From: Acidothermaceae bacterium
GTDB lineage: Bacteria > Actinomycetota > Actinomycetes > Acidothermales > Acidothermaceae
NCBI GenBank assembly: GCA_025925185.1
Contig: JAICLV010000015.1
Span: 1-24,183 of the forward strand
Direction of reading: 5' to 3'
Length of the DNA: 24,183 nucleotides
The notes below the pieces were generated by a model. It made no database searches. It was not told the origin of the DNA and saw only the letters and a list, made by a program, of their open reading frames with translations. Below, piece by piece: positions 1 through 9,706 of this stretch. Each line of letters begins with the position of its first letter. The stretch's first letter is position 1. The translations under genes and the position numbers were made by a program.

Positions 1-1
1 C

Positions 2-2689
<2,688 letters not shown>

Positions 2690-2692
<3 letters not shown>

Positions 2693-2704
2693 GCATCAAG
2701 CGTG
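2690..2704 (-). promoter_or_regulatory. Small palindrome over the XRE start codon
   Basis: CACGC-N5-GCGTG on either strand: 5-bp perfect arms at 2690-2694 and 2700-2704. The GTG start of the XRE gene lies inside one arm. XRE regulators often bind short palindromes in their own promoters, so this is a candidate operator, though a 5-bp dyad can occur by chance in GC-rich DNA. Confidence 0.25.
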
Positions 2705-2817
2705 TCGTGACGGCCGGTGGCTGATGCCATGCAACCGCGCCGCTGTGGACGGGTCGGTCGCAGGATCGTGCGGTGGAAAACTGGCCCGTTGGGCTGGCCG
2801 GCATGTCTCGGCCCGGA

Positions 2818-2855
2818 CGCTTGGTCTTGAGGCCCATTTGATTCAAGACCAAGCG
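2818..2855. repeat. Palindromic repeat, copy 1
   Basis: Perfect 13-bp inverted repeat: CGCTTGGTCTTGA at 2818-2830 and TCAAGACCAAGCG at 2843-2855, around a 12-nt loop (GGCCCATTTGAT). It shares stem sequence and exact loop length with copy 2, and the same architecture with copy 3 at 17266-17299. It lies downstream of the S9 peptidase gene on the minus strand. It could act as a terminator or be a REP-like element; no T-rich run follows. Confidence 0.8.
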
Positions 2856-2893
2856 CCGGCGGAGGTAGCCCGGCGGTGGGTTGTTCTCCTGGA

Positions 2894-2929
2894 GCTTGGT
2901 CTTGAATCGTGGGTGACTCAAGACCAAGC
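2894..2929. repeat. Palindromic repeat, copy 2
   Basis: Perfect 12-bp inverted repeat: GCTTGGTCTTGA at 2894-2905 and TCAAGACCAAGC at 2918-2929, around a 12-nt loop (ATCGTGGGTGAC). The stem is identical to that of copy 1 but the loop differs, so the arms are conserved while the loop is not. The copies are spaced 76 bp start to start. Confidence 0.8.
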
Positions 2930-2965
2930 GTTCGAGGCGGACCTTGGGTCTGGGCGGCTGGACCC

Positions 2966-3067
2966 GGCCGGCTAGCGTTCCGGGCCGGCTAGCGTTCCGG
3001 GCCGGCTAGCGTTCCGGGCCGGCTAGCGTTCTGGGCCGGCTAGCGTTCCGGGCCGGCTAGCGTTCTC
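2966..3067. repeat. Tandem repeat, six copies of a 17-bp unit
   Basis: Six head-to-tail units of GGCCGGCTAGCGTTCCG begin at 2966, 2983, 3000, 3017, 3034 and 3051. Units 1, 2, 3 and 5 are identical; unit 4 has one C-to-T change near its end and unit 6 ends TC instead of CG. Each unit contains GCCGGC and GCTAGC palindromes. The last unit runs into the S9 peptidase gene and supplies its TAG stop and final codons. The near-identity suggests recent expansion by replication slippage. Confidence 0.93.
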
Positions 3068-4862
3068 GGCCTAGGTGGCGGCGGGCGAAGGCGAGTTCGG
3101 CGGCGACCTGGCGGATTCGCTCTTCGATCACCAGCGATCCGTGCCCCGCGTCGAAGCGGTACACCTCGTGTGGCGTCCCCCTCGCAGCCAACGCCGCGAT
3201 GTAGTTCTCGATCTGGCGGATCGGGCAGCGCGGGTCGTTGGCGCCGGCGAGGATCAGCACCGGCGCGCGCACGTCGTCCACGTAGGTGATCGGTGACGAC
3301 CGCCGGTAGCGATCGGGCACCGACTCGGGCGTTCCGCCGAAAAGCGAGCGGTCGAAGGCGCGCAGGCCCTCCATCTCGTCCTCGTACGCGGCGACGTAGT
3401 CGGCGACGGGCACGCCGGCGATGCCAAGCGTCCACGCGTCAGGCCGGACGCCGAGGCCGAGCAACGTCAGGTAACCCCCCCACGAGGCCCCCGCGAGCAC
3501 GACCGCCGAAGGGTCGGCGACGCCGGAGTCGACAGCCCAGTCTCGAACTGCGGCGATGTCCTCGAGCTCGGTCAAGCCGACACGGTGCTCGATCGCGTCC
3601 CGCCACGCGGACCCGTAACCGGTCGATCCGCGGTAGTTCACCCGGACGACGGCAAAGCCGGCGTCGACCCATGCGGCCACACCAGGCACGAAGGAATCAG
3701 CGTCCTGGCTGGTCGGACCGCCGTGGACCAAGAACACCGTCGGCATGGCGCCGGAGGCCCCGGCTGGCTTGGAGATCAGCGCGTGAATGCGTCCGCCCAA
3801 CCCGTCGACCCAGGCGTCGTCGACCGGCACCGACTCAGGGGCGGCCGCGCCTCGCACGCGAAAGACCACGGTGCCGGCGATGTCACGGACGGCAGGAGGT
3901 TGCACGCCCGACGACCACAAGAACTCGACGGCGCCGTCCGGGCGCGCGGTCGCCCCGGCGATCGTTCCGCGCGGCGTCGGCAGCTTGGCGACCTCGCCAG
4001 TGGCGAGGTCGAGGCGATAGAGCTCGCTTCGCGCGTGGTGCTCGTGTCCGATCAGCAACGCAGACGAGTCGGGATACCAGCGCGCGGAGACGTCGCCCGG
4101 CAAGTCGAGCTCGAGTTCCCGCTGCGCGCCGGTCTCGACGTCCCACAACAGCGGAAGCCAGCGGCCGTGCCGCTCGTTCAGCACGAGCAGCCGCGCGTCG
4201 CCCGGCGTCGGCGCGAACGCCATGGCGCGCAGCCCGAGCCCGGGACCGTCCCAGAGCTCGCCAACGACCGACGGCGCCGTCGCGTCGACGCGCAGCACCC
4301 GTAACGCCATGTGCCGGGAGTCGCCGTGTTCGCTGTGCTCGAGCGCGAGAAGCGTGCCGTCTCGGGACAGCGCACCGACCTGCGCGTCCTCTTTGTGCGC
4401 GTAGATCGTGGCCGGCCGCTCGCCGGTGCGCGCGACGTGCACCGACGTCCCGTCGTCCGTCGATCGACCCACGATGGCGAGACCGTCGCGGCCTAGCGCG
4501 AGCCCTGCGGGGTACGACGGCTCGAGTCCCGCGACCGCCGTTTCGGTCGCGCCGCCCTCGAAGGGTTGCCGGCGCCAGACGCCGAACTCGTTGCCGCCCT
4601 CGTCGTCGAACCACCACACCCAGTCGCCGCCGGGGTCGACGGCGCCGACGCGCGTGCCGTCGGGGCGGTTGGTCACCTGGCGAGTGGCGTCGGTGTCGCG
4701 ATCCCACGTGTAGAGCTCGACGGTGCCGCTGGCGTTGCTCGCGTACAGGCATCGTTGGGGCGCGTCGGCGGCCCAGTCGGGCAGCGTCATCCGGGCGGCC
4801 CGGAAGCGGGCCTTCCAACGGTTCTCGACGGGATCGGAGGGGTCGGGCTGGTCCGGGCTCAC
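3057..4862 (-). CDS. S9-family prolyl oligopeptidase-like serine peptidase
   Basis: The 601-residue product has an N-terminal beta-propeller-like region (about 35-330, with repeated WDxDT/PDG-type blades) and a C-terminal alpha/beta-hydrolase peptidase domain (about 345-601). The catalytic triad is visible: nucleophile S460 in GASWGGY, acid D543 in GANDPRCP and H574 in DAGHGS. HGGP at 380-383 forms the oxyanion-hole segment. Such enzymes cleave short peptides or act as acylaminoacyl-peptidases, usually in the cytoplasm; there is no signal peptide here. The start is a GTG at 4862, 30 bp after the stop of the small upstream gene on the same strand, so the two could be co-transcribed. The stop codon and last residues lie in the sixth unit of a 17-bp tandem repeat, so the extreme C terminus may vary between strains. 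Substrate is unknown. Confidence 0.9.
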   Translation of the reverse strand: MSPDQPDPSDPVENRWKARFRAARMTLPDWAADAPQRCLYASNASGTVELYTWDRDTDATRQVTNRPDGTRVGAVDPGGDWVWWFDDEGGNEFGVWRRQPFEGGATETAVAGLEPSYPAGLALGRDGLAIVGRSTDDGTSVHVARTGERPATIYAHKEDAQVGALSRDGTLLALEHSEHGDSRHMALRVLRVDATAPSVVGELWDGPGLGLRAMAFAPTPGDARLLVLNERHGRWLPLLWDVETGAQRELELDLPGDVSARWYPDSSALLIGHEHHARSELYRLDLATGEVAKLPTPRGTIAGATARPDGAVEFLWSSGVQPPAVRDIAGTVVFRVRGAAAPESVPVDDAWVDGLGGRIHALISKPAGASGAMPTVFLVHGGPTSQDADSFVPGVAAWVDAGFAVVRVNYRGSTGYGSAWRDAIEHRVGLTELEDIAAVRDWAVDSGVADPSAVVLAGASWGGYLTLLGLGVRPDAWTLGIAGVPVADYVAAYEDEMEGLRAFDRSLFGGTPESVPDRYRRSSPITYVDDVRAPVLILAGANDPRCPIRQIENYIAALAARGTPHEVYRFDAGHGSLVIEERIRQVAAELAFARRHLGRER

Positions 4863-4892
4863 GGGTCACAGTCTGCCGGATTACGGCCCCGC

Positions 4893-5111
4893 CTACCTTT
4901 TATGCCGCGACCGCCACGCCGGTGCACACAACGGACACGCATCTCGGGGCGGCAGATCGGTCAACTCACCCTCGACGATCATCTGCTCGCCGCAGTACGA
5001 GGTCGTGACCGATCCCGGCGACAGCCTCGGCGGCGGATAGCCGTGCTTGACCGACGAGGTGACGTTCCACGACGACCGCTCGAGCTCGGGCTGCTGCAGG
5101 TCCACCCACAC
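4893..5111 (-). CDS. Small Cys-containing protein, function unknown
   Basis: I do not recognise a named family. The predicted 72-residue product has an aromatic N-terminal half (SSWNVTSSVKHGY) and a C-terminal part with C40, then C59 and C62 in DACPLCAPAW. That CxxC plus one more Cys and H70 resembles a small zinc-binding knuckle, but this is inference. The GTG start at 5111 is uncertain: no good ribosome binding site precedes it and the frame stays open upstream (SQTYRVWVDLQ). The gene lies between the tRNA-Pro terminator hairpin and the S9 peptidase gene on the same strand. The reading frame looks protein-like, with non-random aromatic and Cys placement, so I favour a real gene. Confidence 0.5.
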   Translation of the reverse strand: MWVDLQQPELERSSWNVTSSVKHGYPPPRLSPGSVTTSYCGEQMIVEGELTDLPPRDACPLCAPAWRSRHKR

Positions 5112-5137
5112 ACGGTACGTCTGGCTGCCGAGATGCC

Positions 5138-5176
5138 GAACGCCCGGCTTTCCGCGTCAGCGGAAGCCGGGCGTTC
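5138..5176 (-). terminator. Hairpin terminator after tRNA-Pro
   Basis: A long hairpin has GAACGCCCGGCTT at 5138-5150 pairing with AAGCCGGGCGTTC at 5164-5176. It extends by three more pairs after a one-base bulge, to about 16 bp around a 6-nt loop. On the minus strand it begins seven bases past the tRNA discriminator base. There is no clear U-tract, which is common for actinobacterial terminators. The stem is symmetric, so it could also stop plus-strand transcription. Confidence 0.7.
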
Positions 5177-5182
5177 ATCTTG

Positions 5183-5256
5183 TCGGGGTGGCGGGATTTG
5201 AACCCACGACCTCTGCGTCCCGAACGCAGCGCGCTACCAAGCTGCGCCACACCCCG
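5183..5256 (-). tRNA. tRNA-Pro (anticodon CGG)
   Basis: The minus strand folds as a full cloverleaf of 74 nt. The 7-bp acceptor stem is CGGGGTG/CACCCCG plus discriminator A. The D arm is GCGC-AGCTTGGTA-GCGC. The anticodon arm is CTGCG-TTCGGGA-CGCAG, giving anticodon CGG, which reads proline CCG. The T arm is GTGGG-TTCAAAT-CCCGC. CCA is not encoded. The gene starts 21 bp after the metallophosphoesterase stop, so it has its own promoter inside that gene or is processed from a longer transcript. Confidence 0.97.
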
Positions 5257-5277
5257 ATAAAGCCTTTGGAGTCTAGC

Positions 5278-6165
5278 TCAGGGCGCGGCCACGAGTGTGA
5301 GCAGCGTGGCCTCGGGCGGGCAGGCGAACCGCACGGGCGCGAACGGCGACGTGCCAAGCCCGGCCGAGACGTGCAGCCAGGCGTTCTCGTAGCGCGACAG
5401 CCCTCGGGAGCGCGCGCGATCGAGTCCGCAGTTGGTGACCAGCGCGCCGTAGAACGGGACGCGAAGCTGCCCGCCATGGGTGTGCCCGGCCAGGATGAGG
5501 CGGCAGCCGTCGTCCGACATCGGTGACAGCACTCGCGGCTCGGGCGAATGGGTGACGCCGATGGTGAGCGCGACGTCCGGGTCGGCGGGCGCGGAGACGT
5601 CGGCGTAACGGTCGCGTTCGATGTGCGGGTCGTCGACCCCGACGAGCTCGACCCTCCGGCCGTCGGCTTTGAGGAAGCCGCGGTTGTTCGACAGGTCGAT
5701 CCAGCCGGCGTCACCCATGGCGTCACGAAGCGCGGGCCAGGGCAACTCGGGTCCGGCGGCGCGCTCACGGTCGTCCGGCAACAGGTAAGCGACCGGGTTC
5801 TTGAAGCGCGGGGCGTAGTAGTCGTTCGAGCCGAAGACGAACGCGCCCGGACGTTCGAGCAGCGGCGCGATCGCGTCGACGAACGGCGCCACCGCGTCGG
5901 GGTGCGCGATGCTGTCACCGGTGTTGATGACGAGGTCTGGCTGGAGCGCGCCGAGGCTGCGCAGCCAGTCGCCCTTCCACCGCTGGTTGGGCGTGAAGTG
6001 GACGTCGGAGAAGTGCAAGATCCGCAGCGGGCTCGATCCGGCCGGCAACACCTGCACCTCCGCCCGGCGCAACCGAGGCGAGCGGCGCTCGATGCCCGCG
6101 GCGTAACCGATGGCGGCCACCGCGGTGGCGGTGACGGCGAGCGGGACGGCGATCAGTCGGCGCAT
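5278..6165 (-). CDS. Membrane-anchored calcineurin-like metallophosphoesterase
   Basis: The 295-residue product has the two-metal phosphoesterase motifs in order: HFSDVHF (51-57), NTGDS (81-85), GSNDY (112-116), then GVTHSP and GHTHGG toward the C terminus. An N-terminal hydrophobic segment at about residues 4-24 suggests a membrane anchor with the catalytic domain probably outside the cytoplasm. It resembles the Rv3683-type actinobacterial protein next to ponA2 and the YkuE/LpxH-like group; the substrate is not known. I chose the ATG at 6165 because the frame upstream reads into the divergent YqeY-like gene with Ser/Arg-rich, non-protein-like sequence. The divergent gap is 43 bp. Confidence 0.88.
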   Translation of the reverse strand: MRRLIAVPLAVTATAVAAIGYAAGIERRSPRLRRAEVQVLPAGSSPLRILHFSDVHFTPNQRWKGDWLRSLGALQPDLVINTGDSIAHPDAVAPFVDAIAPLLERPGAFVFGSNDYYAPRFKNPVAYLLPDDRERAAGPELPWPALRDAMGDAGWIDLSNNRGFLKADGRRVELVGVDDPHIERDRYADVSAPADPDVALTIGVTHSPEPRVLSPMSDDGCRLILAGHTHGGQLRVPFYGALVTNCGLDRARSRGLSRYENAWLHVSAGLGTSPFAPVRFACPPEATLLTLVAAP

Positions 6166-6208
6166 AACTGCGAGTGTCCCAGAGATCACCGGTGGGAGAC
6201 TGGCGGTC

Positions 6209-6667
6209 ATGACTGCTTCCCTGAAGACCCGCCTGCACGACGACCTCACCGACGCCATCAGGTCGCGCGACGAACTGCGCACCGCGACGCTGCGCATGGC
6301 GCTGGCCGCGATCACGAACGAAGAGGTCGCCGGCAAGCAGGCGCGCGTGTTGTCGGACGACGAGGTGCTTCGCGTGCTGGCCCGCGAGGCGAAGAAGCGG
6401 CGCGAGGCGGCCGAGGCGTTCGAGACCGGCAACCGGCCCGAGATGGCGCAGCGCGAGCGGGCCGAGGGGGCGGTGATCGACGGCTACTTGCCCAAGCAGT
6501 TGGACGACGAGGAGCTGCGCGCGGTGGTGGCGGCGGCGATCCAGGAGTCCGGCGCCAGCGGGCCATCGGCCATGGGCGTCGTCATGAAGGTGGCGACCGC
6601 CCAGGTGGCCGGCCGTGCGGAGGGCGGTCGGGTGGCCGCCGAGGTCAAGCGGCAGCTCGCGGGCTGA
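6209..6667 (+). CDS. GatB/YqeY-domain protein
   Basis: The 152-residue product matches the YqeY family, related to the C-terminal tail domain of the GatB subunit of tRNA amidotransferase. Typical segments are RDDLTDAIRSRDELRTATLRMALAAI near the N terminus, EAKKRREAAEAFETGNRP in the middle, the conserved YLPKQLDDEEL, and SGPSAMGVVMKVA toward the end. The family may bind tRNA but its precise role is unsettled. The ATG at 6209 follows a GGTGGGAGA ribosome binding site at 6191-6199. The gene is divergent from the metallophosphoesterase and convergent with the PBP gene. Its TGA stop lies in one arm of a shared terminator hairpin. Confidence 0.9.
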   Translation: MTASLKTRLHDDLTDAIRSRDELRTATLRMALAAITNEEVAGKQARVLSDDEVLRVLAREAKKRREAAEAFETGNRPEMAQRERAEGAVIDGYLPKQLDDEELRAVVAAAIQESGASGPSAMGVVMKVATAQVAGRAEGGRVAAEVKRQLAG

Positions 6668-6690
6668 GCCCGCTAGCTACCGGCTCAGCC
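6662..6690. terminator. Bidirectional terminator between yqeY-like and PBP genes
   Basis: Perfect 9-bp inverted repeat: GGCTGAGCC at 6662-6670 and GGCTCAGCC at 6682-6690, with an 11-nt loop. The TGA stop of the plus-strand gene (6665-6667) and the TGA stop of the minus-strand PBP gene (6685-6687) sit at matching places in the two arms. This suits a terminator for both convergent genes. Confidence 0.7.
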
Positions 6691-9156
6691 GTGCTTCTTC
6701 TTCTTGGTCGGTCCCGGCTTGGCCGGAGGGCGCTTGGCGGTTGATGTCGCGTCGGCCGACGCGGGTGGCGAGCCTGCAGGCGCCGAGGCGGGTGGGCTGC
6801 CGCTCGCCGGCGGTGAGCCGCTCGGCAACGGCGGCGTGCCGTTGCTGACGAACAGCGTCACCTTGTTGCCCACGTACAACGTCGCGCCTGCCGCGGGGTC
6901 GGTGGAGGCGACCTTGCCCAGCGGCTGGTCGGAGGGCACCTGCGTCGCGTCGATGGCGACGCTAAGGCCCAGCTTGCGCAACGCGTCGGCCGCCGCGGTC
7001 GGATCTTGGCCCTTGACGTCCGGCACGGTCACCGGCTCGCCGCGCAGCGTCGAGGTGGGCGGTTGCACGAACGTCTCAATCGGCAGACTCTGGCTCGCGC
7101 TCTTCATCGCGAGCTGCCAGATCTTTCCGGCCAGCGTCGCGCCGAACACCTCGGGATAGCGATGGCCGTTGATCGTGATGTTGCGCATCGGCGTCGCGGA
7201 GTCGGGGTTGCCGGTCCAGACGGCCGCCGCGAGGTTCGGCGTGTAGCCGCCGAACCAGCCGTTCTTGTAGTCGTCGTCGGTGCCGGTCTTGCCCGCGGCG
7301 GGCCTTCCGATGCCGAGGCCGGCGCCGGTGCCGTGCTCGATGACGCCTTGCAGCAGCGACGTGACGCCGTTCGCGACGTCTTTGTCGATGGCCTGCTTGC
7401 AGCTCGGGCCCGGCACCTTCGGCGGGTTCAGACCTTGAATCGACGTCGTGACCCCGGTGATCGCCTGCGGGGCGCAGTACATGCCCTGGTTGGCCAACGT
7501 CGCGAAGGCGCCGGTCACCGCGAGCGGGTCGACGTCCTCCGCGCCGAGGGTGAAGGCCGGGATCTGGTCGAGCGGCTGGCCGTTGGCCTGCTTGACGCCC
7601 ATCGCCTCGGCGATTTGCACCGGCCGGCAAAGCCCTGTTTTCACCTCGAGCTGCGCGAAGTAGGTGTTCACGGAGTCCCAGGTGCCACGAACCATGTCGA
7701 AGGTGCCCGACTCGCTGTCGCCCGCGTTGTGCACGGTCCATTTATCCTGCGGGTTCCCGTCGCAGTCGGTGGTGGATCCTTTCGGGATCGTCACGGTCTG
7801 CGGGGACACGATCGTGGTGCCGGTCGGGATGCCCTCTTCGAGCGCCGCCGCCAAGACGAACACCTTGAAGGTCGAGCCCGCGTGTCGGCCGTTCGAGCCG
7901 TCATGCGCGGCGTCGGCGGCCAGGTTTATCTCGGTCTGGCCTGGGCCACTGCCGAACGTGCGGTTGACCGCCATCGCCTTGACCGCGCCGGTCTTCGGGT
8001 CGACGAGGTCGATCGCGGCCGCGACGCCGGCGTTCTTCGTCGGATCAGGCGGGACGACGCCGTTGACCGCGTCCTGGGCGGCCTTTTGCATCTTCAGGTC
8101 CAGCGTGGTCGAGATGACCAGGCCGCCACGCCGGAGCAGGTTGGCGCGCGCGTCGCGGGTCGCGCCGTAGGCCGGGTTGTTGAGGAACTCCGCAACCACG
8201 TACTGGCAAAAGTAGGGCGCGACGGCGGTCGAGCAGCCGTTGGGGATTTGGGAGACCTTCAAGCCGAGCGGGGCGAGCTTCGCCTGGTCGGCGTCGTCCT
8301 GGCTGATGTACTTGAGGTCGGCCATTCGCTGCAGGACGGTGTTGCGGCGGTCCAACGCGTTGTTCGGGTTGAGGATCGGGTCGAACGTGCTGGGGTTGTT
8401 GATGACGCCGGAGAGCAGCGCGGCCTGCGGGAGCGAAAGCGAGTCGGCCGACTCGCTGAAGTAGTGCTGGGCGGCCGCCGACACGCCGTACGCGCCGCTG
8501 CCGAAGTAAACGGTGTTGAGGTAGTCCTCGAGGATCTCCTCCTTCGACAGCTGCTTTTCGAGCGCGATCGCGTAGCGGGCCTCGGTGATCTTTCGGGTGA
8601 GGTTCTTCGCCCGCGCGGCTTGCGCACCGGCGACGTTGTCGTTGGCCGCGCTCGTCTCGACGAGCGCCTGGCGCACGTATTGCTGCGTGATGGTCGAGGC
8701 GCCCTGGGTGGCCTCGCCGGTCGAGCTGTCCTTCACCAGCGCCCGCAAGATGCCCTTCGGGTCGATGCCGTGGTGCTCGTAAAAGCGAGAATCCTCGATC
8801 GCGACGATCGCCTGGCGCATGATGGGGGCGATGTCGGCGAGGTCGACCGACTGCCGGTTCTCGTAGTAGAACGTCGCGAGCTCGGTGCCGTTGGCGGCGA
8901 GGATGACCGAACGCTGCGAGAGCGGAGGCTGCTGCAACTCAGGCGGCAGGTCGGTGAACGCGACGTTGCCGATCATGTTGCGGGTGAACACCCCCACCCC
9001 GCCGACGACGGGCAACGCCAGGGCGGCGACGAGCGCCCCGGTCAACACCGCGAGCACGAGCAGGACCACGGACCTGGTCAGCTTCGATCCGAATCCCAGC
9101 CGACCGGACGAGCTCCCATCCGACGGCAACCAACCGCTCCCAGCGCGTGTGGACAC
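6685..9156 (-). CDS. ponA2: Class A penicillin-binding protein with C-terminal PASTA domain
   Basis: A bifunctional peptidoglycan synthase of 823 residues acting at the outer face of the membrane. After a cytoplasmic stretch there is a membrane segment at about 29-57. The glycosyltransferase domain shows catalytic E121 in AIEDSRFYEHHGID and GASTITQQYVRQ at 153-163. The transpeptidase domain has SxxK at S428-K431 (GSTFKVF), SVN at 495-497 and KTGT at 623-626. A single PASTA repeat (about 709-772) binds muropeptide or beta-lactam-like ligands in this family. The tail is Pro/Ser/Ala-rich and ends in a Lys cluster. The order of metallophosphoesterase, PBP and whiB4 matches the mycobacterial ponA2 locus, hence the symbol. 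The GTG start at 9156 is supported by TACCCT six bases upstream, suggesting a leaderless transcript. Confidence 0.94.
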   Translation of the reverse strand: MSTRAGSGWLPSDGSSSGRLGFGSKLTRSVVLLVLAVLTGALVAALALPVVGGVGVFTRNMIGNVAFTDLPPELQQPPLSQRSVILAANGTELATFYYENRQSVDLADIAPIMRQAIVAIEDSRFYEHHGIDPKGILRALVKDSSTGEATQGASTITQQYVRQALVETSAANDNVAGAQAARAKNLTRKITEARYAIALEKQLSKEEILEDYLNTVYFGSGAYGVSAAAQHYFSESADSLSLPQAALLSGVINNPSTFDPILNPNNALDRRNTVLQRMADLKYISQDDADQAKLAPLGLKVSQIPNGCSTAVAPYFCQYVVAEFLNNPAYGATRDARANLLRRGGLVISTTLDLKMQKAAQDAVNGVVPPDPTKNAGVAAAIDLVDPKTGAVKAMAVNRTFGSGPGQTEINLAADAAHDGSNGRHAGSTFKVFVLAAALEEGIPTGTTIVSPQTVTIPKGSTTDCDGNPQDKWTVHNAGDSESGTFDMVRGTWDSVNTYFAQLEVKTGLCRPVQIAEAMGVKQANGQPLDQIPAFTLGAEDVDPLAVTGAFATLANQGMYCAPQAITGVTTSIQGLNPPKVPGPSCKQAIDKDVANGVTSLLQGVIEHGTGAGLGIGRPAAGKTGTDDDYKNGWFGGYTPNLAAAVWTGNPDSATPMRNITINGHRYPEVFGATLAGKIWQLAMKSASQSLPIETFVQPPTSTLRGEPVTVPDVKGQDPTAAADALRKLGLSVAIDATQVPSDQPLGKVASTDPAAGATLYVGNKVTLFVSNGTPPLPSGSPPASGSPPASAPAGSPPASADATSTAKRPPAKPGPTKKKKHG

Positions 9157-9162
9157 CAGTGC

Positions 9163-9168
9163 AGGGTA
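9163..9168 (-). promoter_or_regulatory. -10-like hexamer for the PBP gene (leaderless)
   Basis: TACCCT on the minus strand ends six bases before the GTG start at 9156. This matches the TANNNT-N6/7-start pattern seen at five other genes in the window. No convincing -35 element is visible. Confidence 0.45.
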
Positions 9169-9188
9169 GCCGCCGGTGACCCTGAACG

Positions 9189-9210
9189 CGGCGCGCGCGG
9201 ACGCGCGCCG
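9189..9210. repeat. GC-rich inverted repeat in the PBP/whiB4 intergenic region
   Basis: A 9-bp perfect stem (CGGCGCGCG at 9189-9197, CGCGCGCCG at 9202-9210) has a four-base CGGA loop. It lies upstream of both divergent genes, so it is not a terminator of either. It could be an operator or only an alternating CG run. Confidence 0.4.
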
Positions 9211-9338
9211 ATTGGTTAACCGCCTTAGTCGGGGCTAGTCGGATGGTCCGCCTGGGTCAGCCCGAATGGGCCGAACGGAGCCTGGTGGGTGCCCGTGCGC
9301 GATCCGTACCGTCGAAGCACATCGCTGATGGCAGGGTC

Positions 9339-9365
9339 GCGAGAGCTGATCGCGCGAGAGCTGAT
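9339..9365 (+). promoter_or_regulatory. Direct repeat in the whiB4 leader
   Basis: GCGAGAGCTGAT occurs at 9339-9350 and again at 9354-9365, 15 bp apart start to start, ending 15 bases before the whiB4 ATG. Its position suggests a regulator site or a leader element, but no known motif is recognised. Confidence 0.35.
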
Positions 9366-9380
9366 AGGGGACGGGGACTC

Positions 9381-9689
9381 ATGGCTTGGACCAACGACTG
9401 GACGTCGCGCGCCGCGTGCCGCGGCAGCGACCCTGACGCGCTCTTCGTGCAGGGCGCCGCTCAAAACCGAGCCAAGGCCGTCTGCTTCGGTTGCCCGGTG
9501 CGCGCCGAGTGCCTCGCCGACGCGCTCGACAATCGCGTCGAGTTCGGTGTGTGGGGTGGCCTCACCGAGCGCGAGCGCCGCGCGCTGCTGCGCCGCCGTC
9601 CGAACGTCACCTCGTGGCAGCGGCTCCTCGTCACCGCGATGGAAGACTTCGAGCGGGCGGCCGCCGACCGCTACTCCGCGACTGGCTGA
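9381..9689 (+). CDS. whiB4: WhiB-family iron-sulfur transcriptional regulator (WhiB4-like)
   Basis: The 102-residue product carries the four Wbl cysteines: C13, C35, C38 and C44 (C-x21-C-x2-C-x5-C), which ligate a [4Fe-4S] cluster. The G(V/I)WGG turn follows as GVWGGLTERERRALLRRR, a basic DNA- or sigma-contacting tail. Wbl proteins sense oxygen or nitric oxide and work with the principal sigma factor. The WhiB4 assignment rests on its position between the PASTA-PBP gene and the ArsA pair, as in mycobacteria, where WhiB4 is tied to oxidative stress. I chose the ATG at 9381 because it follows a purine-rich GGGGACGGGG and gives a normal Wbl length. It converges on the ArsA-like gene with a shared terminator hairpin. 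Confidence 0.95.
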   Translation: MAWTNDWTSRAACRGSDPDALFVQGAAQNRAKAVCFGCPVRAECLADALDNRVEFGVWGGLTERERRALLRRRPNVTSWQRLLVTAMEDFERAAADRYSATG

Positions 9690-9706
9690 CCGACCTCCGG
9701 TCAGCC
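9684..9706. terminator. Bidirectional terminator between whiB4 and ArsA-like gene
   Basis: Perfect 9-bp inverted repeat: GGCTGACCG at 9684-9692 and CGGTCAGCC at 9698-9706, with a 5-nt loop. The whiB4 TGA (9687-9689) and the minus-strand TGA (9701-9703) occupy matching places in the two arms. A third copy of the first arm occurs at 9714-9722, so a competing hairpin is possible. Confidence 0.7.

Larger units (their letters stand above)
2693..3056. other. 364-bp non-coding stretch between XRE and S9 peptidase genes
   Basis: I see no credible gene here. The reading frames that cross it show no family resemblance and are set by the repeats. It contains two near-identical palindromes (2818-2855 and 2894-2929), and most of a tandem array of a 17-bp unit (2966-3067). 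The first 125 bases (2693-2817) hold nothing I recognise apart from the small dyad at the XRE start. Confidence 0.8.

Noticed and set aside
2818..2929. Paired palindromes as insertion-sequence terminal inverted repeats
   Set aside because: Only about 40 bp lie between the two palindromes, each is itself a complete dyad, and there is no transposase or target-site duplication.
2966..3067. Possible CRISPR array
   Set aside because: The 17-bp units are directly adjacent with no spacers, and no cas genes are in the window.
3293..5008. Long plus-strand open frame opposite the S9 peptidase gene
   Set aside because: Extremely Arg/Pro/Ser-rich translation with no domain, fully antisense to a gene with an intact catalytic triad; a by-product of high GC content.
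6166..6432. N-terminal extension of the metallophosphoesterase
   Set aside because: The frame is open but antisense to the YqeY-like gene and Ser/Arg-rich; the ATG at 6165 leads straight into a membrane anchor.
7006..9219. 737-codon plus-strand open frame opposite the PBP gene
   Set aside because: Low-complexity Arg/Gly/Val translation without motifs, antisense to a clearly functional penicillin-binding protein.
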